Shown: positions 7,795 through 16,291 of the stretch, piece by piece
Layout of the letters: each line of letters opens with the position of its first letter
Position numbering within the stretch: position 1 is the first letter of the stretch
Source: Micromonospora sp. HNM0581
GTDB taxonomy: Bacteria; Actinomycetota; Actinomycetes; Mycobacteriales; Micromonosporaceae
Direction of reading: 5' to 3'
Assembly (NCBI RefSeq): GCF_012726175.1
Contig: NZ_JAASAD010000001.1
Location: 496,001 to 560,000, forward strand
Length of the DNA: 64,000 nt
Notes under the pieces: model-generated
Databases searched by the model: none
What the model saw: only the letters and a program-made list of their open reading frames with translations
What the model was told of the DNA's origin: nothing
Made by a program: the position numbers and the translations under genes

Positions 7795-9618
7795 TCAGCG
7801 GGTCAGGTCCGCCGCGCCGTCGTCGGCACCCCGATCCGCCGGGTAGCCGCGTACGTCCGGCGCACCGAGTCGCGCAGCGTCGGCGGTGGCGTCGTCCGGC
7901 ATCAGCTGGGACTGCCGCTCGGCCTCCACCCGGGCCCGGTAGTGGGTCACCTCCCGGGCCCGTCGGGCCACGTCCCAGCCCAGCACCGCACCCATCAACT
8001 CGGCCGTGTGCTCGGCCGACTCCAGGCCCCGGTGTGCGGTCTCGATCGAGACCCGGGTACGCCGGGTCAGCACGTCCTCCAGGTGCAACGCCCCCTCGGC
8101 CCGGGTCGCATAGGTGACCTCGGCGGCGAGGTATTCCGGTGCACCAGTCAGCGGGGAGGCCAGCAGCGGATCGACGTCGACAAGGGCGAGCAGGTCCAGG
8201 GTGAGGCTGCCGTAGCGCTCCAGCAGATGTTCCACCACGCCCACCGGCAGCCCGTGGCGGCGGGCCAGGTCCGCCCGGTCCCGCCACATGGCCGCGTACC
8301 CGTCCGCACCGAGCAGCGGCAGATCGGCGGTACGCGAGACACTCCCGCCACCGAGCCGGCGCACCGCCCGGTCGACCACGTCGGCCGCCATCACCCGGTA
8401 CGTCGTGTACTTCCCGCCGGCGACCAGCAGGAGTCCGAGCATCGGCTCGATGACGGCGTGTTCCCGGGACAGCTTCGAGGTGGAGTCTGCCTCACCCGCC
8501 AGCAGCGGGCGCAGTCCGGCGTAGACACCTTCGATGTCGGCGGTGGTCAGCGGACGGTCCAGCACCGTGTTGACCTGCTGGAGCAGATAGTCGATGTCGC
8601 TGGCCGAGGCCGCCGGGTGCGAGCGGTCCAGCCGCCAGTCGCTGTCCGTGGTGCCGATGATCCAGTGGCCACCCCACGGAATGACGAACAGGACACTGGT
8701 CGCCGTACGCAGGATGAGGCCGGCCTCGCCGGTGATCGCCGAGCGGGGCACCACCAGGTGCACACCCTTGGACGCCCGGACCCGGATACCGGGGCGCAGT
8801 CCGACGTCGTCGAGCATTCGGGACATGTCGTCGGTCCAGACACCGGTGGCGGCGATGACCGTGCGGGCGCGTACCTCGAACTCGGCTTCGGGTGAACCGG
8901 CGGGTGCCTCCAGGTCGCGGACCCGGACCCCGGTGACCTCCCGGGCCTGCCGGATCAGCCCGACCGCACGGGCACTGCTCACCACGGTCACGCCCAGGCT
9001 GGCGGCGGTGCGGGCCAGGGTGACCACCAGGCGGGCATCGTCGACCTGCCCGTCGTGGTAGCGGATCGCGCCGGCCAGCCCGTCCGAGCGCAGACTCGGG
9101 AAGACCCGGCGAGCACCTTCCCGGCTCAGGTGCCGGTGCAGCGGCATCCCCCGACCGCTGCCGAAGAGGCCGGCGAAGGCGTCGTACGCGGCCACCCCGG
9201 CGCCGTAGTAGGCCCGCCGCAGCAGTCGGGCAGGCAGGTCGCGGACGCCCTGACCGGCGGGGAGCGGCACCAGGAACGGCACCGGTCGCACCAGGTGCGG
9301 CGCCAGCCGGGTGGCCAGCAACCCACGTTCGGTCAGCGCCTCGTGCACCAGACCGAACTCCAACTGCTCAAGGTAACGCAGGCCACCGTGGATGAGCTTG
9401 CTGGATCGGCTGGAGGTGCCGGCGGCAAAGTCACGGGCCTCGACCAGGGCCACCTTCAGGCCTCGGGACGCGGCGTCGACGGCCGCTCCGGCCCCGGTCA
9501 CCCCGCCCCCGATGACCAGCACGTCGAACCGCTCCGCGCGCAACCGACGCAGGTCGGCGGCGCGGCGGGCGGGCGACAGCTGCCCGGCAACGGACCGCAG
9601 AACGCTCGGATCACGCAC
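7795..9618 (-). CDS. glpD: FAD-dependent glycerol-3-phosphate dehydrogenase
   Basis: About 607 residues, the usual length for aerobic GlpD. The N-terminal Rossmann motif VIGGGVTGAGAAVDAASRG is followed by the family signatures AGTSSRSSKLIHGGLRYLEQ and IPWGGHWIIGTTDSDW. The C-terminal DAO_C domain includes LTRRTRVSIE. It oxidises sn-glycerol-3-phosphate to dihydroxyacetone phosphate and passes electrons to quinone at the membrane. GTG 9618 is chosen as start because the 12 residues upstream are Arg-rich and unlike the family; the start is uncertain. No glpK or glpF lies next to it. The same frame reopens after its stop. Confidence 0.93.
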   Translation of the reverse strand: MRDPSVLRSVAGQLSPARRAADLRRLRAERFDVLVIGGGVTGAGAAVDAASRGLKVALVEARDFAAGTSSRSSKLIHGGLRYLEQLEFGLVHEALTERGLLATRLAPHLVRPVPFLVPLPAGQGVRDLPARLLRRAYYGAGVAAYDAFAGLFGSGRGMPLHRHLSREGARRVFPSLRSDGLAGAIRYHDGQVDDARLVVTLARTAASLGVTVVSSARAVGLIRQAREVTGVRVRDLEAPAGSPEAEFEVRARTVIAATGVWTDDMSRMLDDVGLRPGIRVRASKGVHLVVPRSAITGEAGLILRTATSVLFVIPWGGHWIIGTTDSDWRLDRSHPAASASDIDYLLQQVNTVLDRPLTTADIEGVYAGLRPLLAGEADSTSKLSREHAVIEPMLGLLLVAGGKYTTYRVMAADVVDRAVRRLGGGSVSRTADLPLLGADGYAAMWRDRADLARRHGLPVGVVEHLLERYGSLTLDLLALVDVDPLLASPLTGAPEYLAAEVTYATRAEGALHLEDVLTRRTRVSIETAHRGLESAEHTAELMGAVLGWDVARRAREVTHYRARVEAERQSQLMPDDATADAARLGAPDVRGYPADRGADDGAADLTR

Positions 9619-9735
9619 CCGTCCACGGTAACGGTCCCGGCGTGGCACCGACACGTGCCGGGTACGGACCGCACCGCAGGTGGTCTGTCCCGCTCGTCCC
9701 TGACCAGCGCATCGACGACGTCGTACTGTGTGCGA

Positions 9736-12231
9736 ATGCGGGAGGACCCGACCACGACCGGTTCGACGAAAAGTGGCTGGGCGATCGTCGCGGCGGTGTT
9801 CGCCGGCTGTTGGACGGTCGGGGTGGCGGTCGTGGCGCAGACCGGCGGCTGGCTTGTCGACCAGGTGGTCCTGGTCAGCGGCGCTGACCGGTGGGTGCCG
9901 TGGTGGCCGGTCGTCTGCCTGTTCACCGTTCTGCTGATCGCTGCCGCGACGCTACCGCTGGCTCTGATACCCCGCTCGGTGGCGGTACGGGTCACCGGCC
10001 GGCGCTGGCTCGCCGGCACGCTCGTACTCGGCGTGCTGGGGCTGCTGCGGACCATCCCGCCGGTGCACCACGAGGCGTACCTCGCCGCGCTGGCCGGAGC
10101 GGCCACGCTGCTGACAGTCGTTTCGCTGCGGCTCCCTCCGCGCGTACTCACTCCTGGCCGATGGAGTGGGCAGCGCCAACAGTCCCGCGGCCGACCGTCG
10201 ACGGTGACCCTGCTCGCCGTGACCGCCGGGCTCGCTCTGCTCCTGCCCTGGGTTCTCTTCGGTGCCCTGGGCGGCCTGCTGGAGACCCTGCTCGCCGGGC
10301 TGGCCGCCACGGCGGTCGGTACGCTGGCCGCAGCGCTTCTCGACAGCGGGTTCTGGGCCCGCTTCGAGGTGGGCGAGCCACCCTGGCCGGGCCGCCTGGT
10401 GCTGGTGGGCGGGCTCGTGGCCGGCGTGGTGCTGTTACTCGTGGGGGCCGGCACCGGGCAGTCCGGAGCGCAGCTACCGTTGCTGGTGACGTTGCCTCCG
10501 GTCGGCTTCGCCTTGGCCGCACTGCACGCCGTGACCCGCCGTGCCATCGGATCCGACCTGTCCCGGGCGGACCCGGCGGACGGTGTTGTGGACGACCCGG
10601 TCGTGGGGTTTGCCGCGGCCCATCGACCGGTCGGGCCGTCGGGCAGGGCACCGACCGCGTGGCTGGTGGGTCTCTGCGTGCTCGGTCCGTTGGCGTTCAG
10701 CGACCCGGAGGAGATCAGCCTGGTACTGGTCGGCGCCCGTGACGTGCCCTTCTGGGTGGCTGCCGCCACCGGGGCCGGGTTCGCCGCCGGGCTGGTGCTC
10801 GCGGTCGCCTACGGCCTGCTGCTGGCCCGGCGTCGAGCCCGCGTGCCCCGTCGGGTGGCGGCTGCGACGAGCGCCGTGACGCTGCTGCTCACCGTCGGGC
10901 TGGCCGGCTTCACCATCGGCCAGCCGGGGCTGCACGGGGAGCGGCTCTTCGTGCTGCTACGTGAACAGGCGGACCTCACCGGCATCGACGGCGGACCGGG
11001 CAGGGTGGGGCGCGACACCCGCGCCGCAGAGGTGTACCGACGGCTCGTCGAGACCGCCGAGCGCACCCAGTCCGACCTGCTCCGTGACCTACGCCGGGCA
11101 CGGCTTCCCCACACGTCGTACTACTTGGTGAACGCGATCGAGGTGGCTGGCGGGCCGGCGGTCAGGGCCTGGCTGTCGGGCCGTACCGAGGTGGCTCGGG
11201 TGCTGGTCGGTCAGCGACTACGGCCGTTGCCGGCACCTGCGCAGAGCGCCTCCGGTGGGGTCGGGCCGCCGACCGGGACGCCGTGGCACATCTCCATGAT
11301 CGGAGCTGATCGGGTATGGGTCGACTTCGGGGTCACGGGTGCCGGGGTGACGGTGGGCAGCTCGGATTCGGGGGTGGACGGACAGCACCCGGCCCTCGCA
11401 TCGGGTTTCCGGGGCGGCGGGGATTCGTGGTCGGACCCGTGGAATGGCAGCCGGGAACCGACCGACCGTAGTGGGCACGGCACCCACACCTTGGGCAGCG
11501 CAGTCGGTAGAGGCGGCATCGGCGTGGCTCCCGGGGCGCAGTGGACCGGTTGTGTGAACCTCGACCGCAATCTTGGTAACCCGGCCACCTACCTCGACTG
11601 CCTCCAGTTCATGTTGGCGCCGTTCCCGACCGGAGGTGACCCGTTCACACAGGGAAGGCCCACGCGGGCGCCGGACATCTTGACCAATTCGTGGGCCTGC
11701 CCGCCGGTCGAGGGATGTGACCCGCTGGCGCTACGGCCGGCTACGGCGGCGCTGGAAGCCGCCGGGATCCTCGTCGTCGCGGCGGCCGGCAACACGGGCC
11801 CGTCCTGCGGTTCGGTGTCGGACCCACCGGCGCCGTACGCCGACGTGTTGGCCGTCGGTGCCATCGACGACCGTCGACGGGTCACCGACTTCTCCTCGCG
11901 CGGTCCGGCCGCTGGCGGGGTTTCCAAGCCGGATCTGATGGCACCGGGTGCCGACATCCTCTCCGCGATGCCCGGCGGGGGGTACGCGGTCCTCGACGGC
12001 ACGTCGATGGCAACTCCGCAGGTGGCGGGGGTGGTGGCGCTGATGTGGTCGGCCAACCCGGATCTCGTCGGTGACCTCGTCCGCACCCGGCGGATCCTGC
12101 GTGAGACGGCCAGCCCGCTGCGGGCCGGCAACGGGTCGTCGGGCGGGCGGTACTCCTGCGACGGCGTGGGAAATGTCGTCGGTGCCGGGCTGGTCGACGC
12201 CTACGCTGCCGTTGGCGCCGCCCGCAGCTGA
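9736..12231 (+). CDS. Membrane-anchored S8 (subtilisin-like) serine protease with polytopic N-terminus
   Basis: An 831-residue protein of unusual design. Residues 1 to about 410 contain around ten hydrophobic segments. A linker follows, then an S8 catalytic domain from about residue 515. The triad is visible: Asp544 in VGSSDSGVDGQHP, His581 in DRSGHGTHTLG, and Ser757 in DGTSMATPQVAGV; the oxyanion Asn686 is in AAAGNTGPSC. If the last helix exits outward, the protease faces the cell exterior. A conserved subtilase propeptide is not obvious, although residues 420-500 could serve. It begins at ATG 9736 and is divergent from glpD. Substrates are unknown; no partner genes are adjacent. Confidence 0.88.
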   Translation: MREDPTTTGSTKSGWAIVAAVFAGCWTVGVAVVAQTGGWLVDQVVLVSGADRWVPWWPVVCLFTVLLIAAATLPLALIPRSVAVRVTGRRWLAGTLVLGVLGLLRTIPPVHHEAYLAALAGAATLLTVVSLRLPPRVLTPGRWSGQRQQSRGRPSTVTLLAVTAGLALLLPWVLFGALGGLLETLLAGLAATAVGTLAAALLDSGFWARFEVGEPPWPGRLVLVGGLVAGVVLLLVGAGTGQSGAQLPLLVTLPPVGFALAALHAVTRRAIGSDLSRADPADGVVDDPVVGFAAAHRPVGPSGRAPTAWLVGLCVLGPLAFSDPEEISLVLVGARDVPFWVAAATGAGFAAGLVLAVAYGLLLARRRARVPRRVAAATSAVTLLLTVGLAGFTIGQPGLHGERLFVLLREQADLTGIDGGPGRVGRDTRAAEVYRRLVETAERTQSDLLRDLRRARLPHTSYYLVNAIEVAGGPAVRAWLSGRTEVARVLVGQRLRPLPAPAQSASGGVGPPTGTPWHISMIGADRVWVDFGVTGAGVTVGSSDSGVDGQHPALASGFRGGGDSWSDPWNGSREPTDRSGHGTHTLGSAVGRGGIGVAPGAQWTGCVNLDRNLGNPATYLDCLQFMLAPFPTGGDPFTQGRPTRAPDILTNSWACPPVEGCDPLALRPATAALEAAGILVVAAAGNTGPSCGSVSDPPAPYADVLAVGAIDDRRRVTDFSSRGPAAGGVSKPDLMAPGADILSAMPGGGYAVLDGTSMATPQVAGVVALMWSANPDLVGDLVRTRRILRETASPLRAGNGSSGGRYSCDGVGNVVGAGLVDAYAAVGAARS

Positions 12232-12304
12232 TCCAGGCAGCGTATGGTCCGCTCCGGCTCCGTGTGCCGGGTGTCAGCAACTGGTCGACGTCGGTTGCCG
12301 GACG

Positions 12305-13486
12305 TCACCGCGCCATCGCCGCAGCGTCCGCCAAGATCCGGCGACGGCGCGTCACCAGCCAGGCGGCCAGGCCGGCGAGCAGACCCCAGAAGGCTGCACC
12401 GATGCCGAGCACGGCGACGCCGGATGCGGTGACCACGAAGGTGACCACAGCGGGCAGGAGCATGCCCGGGTCAGCTACCGCGTTGCTCAGTGACGTGCCG
12501 AGCGCGGGTAGGAGGGCCAGGCCCGCGACGGCGATCACAAGGACCGGTGGGGACAGCAGCACCAGGGTGGTCGCCGCCCCCGCACCCAGTCCCAGCATCA
12601 GCTGGCCACCGGCCAGAGCCAACGTCGCCGGCCAGCGTCGGGCCGGGTCGGGATGCGCTTCGGGACCGGCGGTCAGTGCGGCGGTGATGGCGGCGAGGTT
12701 CACCTGATGGCCGCCGGCCAGGGCACCGGCCGCGCTGACCAGACCGGTCGTGACCAGCGCCGGCCGGAGCGGTACCCGGTATCCGTAGGCGGCCAGCACG
12801 GCAGCGCCCGGAACGTTCTGACCGGCCATGGTGACCAGGAACAACGGGAGCGCCAGACCTACCAGGGCACCGACGTCGAGGGTGGGGACGTTCCAGGTCA
12901 GGGTCGGTCGTAGCGTGGCGACGGCAAGGCCTGTGTGATCGGTGGTGAGGGTGATCGCCACCACGGCCGTGACGAGCGCACCGGGCACAGCCCAGCCGCG
13001 CGCGTAGCGCAGCAGCACCGCCCAGGTCGCGATCACCGGCACCGCCAGGGTCGGGACGTCCACCAGGGCCTGCACCGGGGCCGTGCACAGCGGCACGAGG
13101 ATGCCGGCGAGCATCGCGCCCGCCACAGGCTTCGGAATGGCCCCGATCAGGCGTGCCAGCCATGGCACGAGTCCGGCGGTCACGGTGAGCGCCGCGCAGA
13201 CCAGGAAGGCCCCGACGGCGGTGGGGAAACCGCCGGCTGGTGGGCCGGCTCCGACGAGCAGGGCCGCGCCCGGTGTGGACCAGGCGATGGCTATCGGAAT
13301 TCGGTGGCGCAGCGTGAGCACCGTACCCGCCACACCGATGCCGAGGCAGGTGACGAGCAGACCCGAGGCGGCCTGGGACGAGGTGGCGCCCACCGCCTGC
13401 AATCCGGCGAGTACGAGTGTGAACGAACTCGCGTAGCCCACGATCGCGCTCAGCAGGCCCGCGACGACCGGCCTTACCTGTTCCAC
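12305..13486 (-). CDS. BenE family (benzoate/H+ symporter-like) transporter
   Basis: About 393 residues with ten to twelve hydrophobic helices. BenE family features include YASSFTLVLAGLQAVGA, IAWSTPGAALL, KPVAGAMLAGILV and the conserved MAGQNVPGAAVLAAYGY with GGHQVNLAAITAAL. Founding members import benzoate with protons. GTG 13486 is chosen because GAGGGG lies 8 bases upstream; the ATG at 13540 would put the operator palindrome inside the coding region. It is divergent from an XRE-cupin regulator, the usual arrangement for this transporter type. No aromatic-degradation genes lie beside it, so the ligand could be another carboxylate. Confidence 0.88.
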   Translation of the reverse strand: MEQVRPVVAGLLSAIVGYASSFTLVLAGLQAVGATSSQAASGLLVTCLGIGVAGTVLTLRHRIPIAIAWSTPGAALLVGAGPPAGGFPTAVGAFLVCAALTVTAGLVPWLARLIGAIPKPVAGAMLAGILVPLCTAPVQALVDVPTLAVPVIATWAVLLRYARGWAVPGALVTAVVAITLTTDHTGLAVATLRPTLTWNVPTLDVGALVGLALPLFLVTMAGQNVPGAAVLAAYGYRVPLRPALVTTGLVSAAGALAGGHQVNLAAITAALTAGPEAHPDPARRWPATLALAGGQLMLGLGAGAATTLVLLSPPVLVIAVAGLALLPALGTSLSNAVADPGMLLPAVVTFVVTASGVAVLGIGAAFWGLLAGLAAWLVTRRRRILADAAAMAR

Positions 13487-13503
13487 GCCCACCACCCCTC
13501 CCG

Positions 13504-13525
13504 ATCGTTCCGTAAACGGAACGAT
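13504..13525. promoter_or_regulatory. Perfect 22-bp palindromic operator between benE-like and XRE-cupin genes
   Basis: Arms ATCGTTCCGT and ACGGAACGAT flank a two-base centre, with no mismatch. It lies 18 bases upstream of the transporter GTG and 22 bases upstream of the regulator GTG, where it could block both divergent promoters. The embedded CGTTCCGTNNACGGAACG is the sort of site bound by homodimeric XRE regulators. The regulator encoded next door is the obvious candidate. Confidence 0.8.
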
Positions 13526-13546
13526 GCCGGATGGCACCATACGCAG

Positions 13547-14101
13547 GTGAGCACGCGCGGAACAAGTCCCCAGGGGATCTCGGTCGGCCGCAGGTTGCGC
13601 GAACTGCGCGAGGTACGCGGACTCACCCTCTCGGAACTGGCACGACTGGCCGGAGTGGGAAAGGCGACCCTGTCCGGACTGGAGAACGGCACCCGCGACC
13701 CGCGGCTGGAGACCCTGTACGCGATCGCCACCGCACTCGGCGTACCGATGAGCGCCCTGACTCTCGACCGGGGCGCCCCGGCCGCGACCGCCTCGCCGGT
13801 ACGGGGAGAGGCGGTGGTGTCGACGCTTCTGGAGGTCTTCGAGGAGCCGGCCGCCACCTACGAGCTGTTCACCCTGCGCATCCTCGTCGGCGTCGAACAG
13901 GTCTCGCCCGCCCACCCGGTGGGCGTGACGGAGCACCTCACCGTGTTCCGCGGCCGGGCCAGGGTCGGGCCTGTCGACACACCTCTGTCGGTCGGCTGCG
14001 GCGACCACGTCTCCTGGGCCGCCGACACCCCGCACGTCTACGCCGCCGTGGGGGCCGGGGAGGTCGAGGCGAGCCTGCTCATCCGCACTCCCCGCCGGTG
14101 A
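13547..14101 (+). CDS. XRE-family regulator with C-terminal cupin domain
   Basis: A 184-residue protein. Residues 8-62 form an HTH_3 domain (RRLRELREVRGLTLSELARL, then GVGKATLSGLENGTRDPRLE). Residues 75-184 form a cupin-like sensor barrel (TEHLTVFRGRARVG, VGCGDHVSWAADTPHVY). Members of this architecture usually repress a neighbouring transporter or catabolic gene and respond to a small ligand in the cupin. It starts at GTG 13547, so the palindrome at 13504-13525 sits in its promoter region. The likely target is the divergent BenE-type gene plus its own promoter. Confidence 0.9.
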   Translation: MSTRGTSPQGISVGRRLRELREVRGLTLSELARLAGVGKATLSGLENGTRDPRLETLYAIATALGVPMSALTLDRGAPAATASPVRGEAVVSTLLEVFEEPAATYELFTLRILVGVEQVSPAHPVGVTEHLTVFRGRARVGPVDTPLSVGCGDHVSWAADTPHVYAAVGAGEVEASLLIRTPRR

Positions 14102-14126
14102 TCTGAAACCGGGTGCCGGGACGGTG

Positions 14127-14163
14127 GGGGCCGGTCGCCCTCCCCTCAGGAGCGACCGGCCCC
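14127..14163. terminator. Bidirectional terminator hairpin
   Basis: A 12-bp perfect stem, GGGGCCGGTCGC with its complement, and a 13-base loop lie between the convergent XRE-cupin and decarboxylase genes. Confidence 0.8.
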
Positions 14164-14182
14164 GGACAAGGGCCCCGGGGGT

Positions 14183-15358
14183 TTATCTGGCGCGGGGGCG
14201 TGGGATCGCCGCGGCGGCCAGGTCGGCGGCCAGCGCATCGACCTGGCCGGTGGTGATGCCGGGCATACAGATGATGTGGCTGACCGGCCCATCGGTGGCC
14301 AGCAGCCATTTCTTACGGACCGCCTCGGGTGGGGTGGGCAGGACGACGGTGAGCGCGTGCGGCCACCGGCGGGCCGGCCAGCCTGCCGCCCGTAGCCGCT
14401 CGACGGCGTAACCGGCGACACGTCGGGCCTCAGCGACACGCCACCGGTGCCCTTCGCGGCCGTGCAGCGCGATGGCGTGCCAGAGGAGAGCGGCGGCCAG
14501 CCCGCAGCGAGAGCCGGTGATGGTGGTGTCGGTGGCGGCGGTGTAGGCGATCGGCTGGCGGGCCGGGTTTCGCACGCTGTCGCGGACCAGCACCACCCCG
14601 CAGGGGGTGGGGACGCCGAAGAACTTGTGACCGGAGATCGCGACGGAGCCGATGCCGCTGGTGTCGTCCAGGCGCAGCGCGCCGTCGAGGGCGAGGGGGA
14701 TACCGGACAGGGCGGCGTCGACGTGCACATGCCCGACCATGCTGTATTCGGTGAGGATCGCGTGGATGCGGTCAGTGTCGTCGACGGCTTCGGTCATGGT
14801 GGTGCCGGCGGTGGCAACTACGATCGCGGGCCACCGTCGCCGTTTGCGGACCTGTTCGGCAAGGTGGTCGTAGTCCATCTGCCCGTCCGGGTGTGCCCGC
14901 ACGACCACTTTGTACGTGGCGAGCATGTCAACGATTTTGCGGATGGAGTAGTGGGCGGCGGTGGAGTAGTAGATGCGGGCGGTCGGCCACCGTCGGTAGG
15001 CGGCGTGCAGGGCGGACAGGTTGCCCTCGGTGCCGCCGGTGGTGACATAACCCCACCGGTCCTCGGCCGGCATGCCCACCAGCTCGGCGACCCAGGCGAT
15101 GACGGCCTGCTCCAGTACCCGTGTGTGGGCGACCCCGCCCGGGTCGGAGGGGTCGCCGATGTTGTTCCACAACCGGTGGCCGAGGCGAGCCATGACGGCC
15201 GTGTGGTCGAGGTCGACCGCACCCGGGTAGCCGATACTCGTTGCTGCGGTGGCGGTGGCATCGGCGACGAGATGATCGAGGACAGCGGCGATGTCCGGGC
15301 CGCGGCGTAGATCCGCCGCTGTCGCCAGGTCGAAAGCGTGAGTGTGGGTGTGGGTCAC
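14183..15358 (-). CDS. PLP-dependent group II decarboxylase, histidine/valine decarboxylase-like
   Basis: 391 residues. The PLP-binding lysine is K245 in ISGHKFFGVPTPCGVVL, the signature shared by bacterial PLP histidine decarboxylases and by valine decarboxylases of the VlmD type. Other fold-type I features are GYVTTGGTEGNLSALH, the aspartate in VHVDAALSG and the histidine in YYSTAAHYSIRK that stacks on PLP. It would convert an L-amino acid to its amine and CO2; the substrate cannot be assigned from sequence. The GTG start overlaps the upstream stop by four bases (GTGA), so it is translationally coupled to the preceding gene. It is the last gene of a permease/unknown/decarboxylase operon. 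Confidence 0.87.
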   Translation of the reverse strand: MTHTHTHAFDLATAADLRRGPDIAAVLDHLVADATATAATSIGYPGAVDLDHTAVMARLGHRLWNNIGDPSDPGGVAHTRVLEQAVIAWVAELVGMPAEDRWGYVTTGGTEGNLSALHAAYRRWPTARIYYSTAAHYSIRKIVDMLATYKVVVRAHPDGQMDYDHLAEQVRKRRRWPAIVVATAGTTMTEAVDDTDRIHAILTEYSMVGHVHVDAALSGIPLALDGALRLDDTSGIGSVAISGHKFFGVPTPCGVVLVRDSVRNPARQPIAYTAATDTTITGSRCGLAAALLWHAIALHGREGHRWRVAEARRVAGYAVERLRAAGWPARRWPHALTVVLPTPPEAVRKKWLLATDGPVSHIICMPGITTGQVDALAADLAAAAIPRPRAR

Positions 15359-16278
15359 GTCGCCGGTCCCTGCCGCAGGTGGCCGGCAAGGGTGTGGTGC
15401 AGGGCGGCGAGGTGCCGCCAGATCTCGCGGGTGTGGTAGTCGCCCTGCACGGTCAGGTTGGCGTGCGGGTTGTGCCAGTGGGCGGGCCGGTCCGCGTCGA
15501 GGGGCTTACTGGCGCGGATGCCGTCGTAGTGCAGCGGGGCGTGCGGATTTCGGTCGATGTCGATGGCAGTGCCGTCGGTCAGCAACAGGTAGCAGCGGCC
15601 CCGCAGGTCGAACACGGACCGGTGCTGTGCGGTGGCGGACGGCTCCCGCAGCAGGCGGGCGAGCTGGTTCCAGCGGCCGTCGTCGGTGTCGAGGGTGGAG
15701 GCGCCGACACCGACGTACACAGCATCGCCGGGCAGGTTGATGTCGCCGCCGTTGACCATGGACCGTTCCGGGCCCAGCGGATGCCACCGCCGGCCCGCGG
15801 TGGTGTGCGCGATGTTCGTGGCGGCTATGTCGGCGAGGTCTGCCAGCATTTGAGGCAGGTCGTCGGATTCGGGGGCGGACAGGAACAGCCGCCACCCCGT
15901 GTGCAGTCGGTACCTCTGCGGCTCCGTGGCGGCCGGTGCGGTGAAGAACAACATGACGGCGTGGGGGCCGAGGGCGTCTCGGGTGCCGTAGCGCTGGTCT
16001 GCCTCGACCGCGTGGCCAGAGTTGAGGCGTTTCGCTCGGGCGGTGCACTGCCGGCGCAGGTCCGCCCACCATGCGGCGTCTCGGCGGGTCATCTCCTCGA
16101 TGTCGGCCGGTGAAGGCCCCGGCGGCGGGGGCGGCGGGGGCTGGTCGTGTGGTGGCTGGAACTCGACGCGGGTGTGGGCGCGAGCCGGTCGCAGTTCCAC
16201 GGTGGGTTCGGGATGCCAGCCGGGGTGCAGCGGGTCGTGGGGGCCGTGCGATCCGGCCGATGTCGCATAGGTCATCAT
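15355..16278 (-). CDS. Unknown 307-residue protein between an APC permease and a PLP decarboxylase
   Basis: The start is ATG 16278 (or the adjacent ATG 16275) with GAGGG seven bases upstream, 13 bases after the permease stop. The first 65 residues are disordered, with a run of seven prolines. A soluble domain follows (about 65-300) rich in His and Trp: AVMLFFTAPA, GWRLFLSAPESDDLPQML, NGGDINLPGDAVYVGVGAS, YLLLTDGTAIDIDRNP, AHWHNPHANLTVQG. There is no signal peptide or membrane segment. I do not recognise the family. Tight coupling on both sides implies a shared pathway, for example an accessory or second enzyme acting on the amine. Confidence 0.75.
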   Translation of the reverse strand: MMTYATSAGSHGPHDPLHPGWHPEPTVELRPARAHTRVEFQPPHDQPPPPPPPGPSPADIEEMTRRDAAWWADLRRQCTARAKRLNSGHAVEADQRYGTRDALGPHAVMLFFTAPAATEPQRYRLHTGWRLFLSAPESDDLPQMLADLADIAATNIAHTTAGRRWHPLGPERSMVNGGDINLPGDAVYVGVGASTLDTDDGRWNQLARLLREPSATAQHRSVFDLRGRCYLLLTDGTAIDIDRNPHAPLHYDGIRASKPLDADRPAHWHNPHANLTVQGDYHTREIWRHLAALHHTLAGHLRQGPAT

Positions 16279-16291
16279 CGGTAGCCCTCGA

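Noticed and set aside
9055..9735. N-terminal extension of the subtilase frame by 227 codons
   Set aside because: It overlaps the glpD 5' end on the other strand, and its translation is Gln/Arg/Gly-rich; the real start is ATG 9736, just before the first membrane helices.
12935..13546. Upstream extension of the XRE-cupin frame
   Set aside because: It lies antisense to the BenE-type gene and would place the operator palindrome inside coding sequence.
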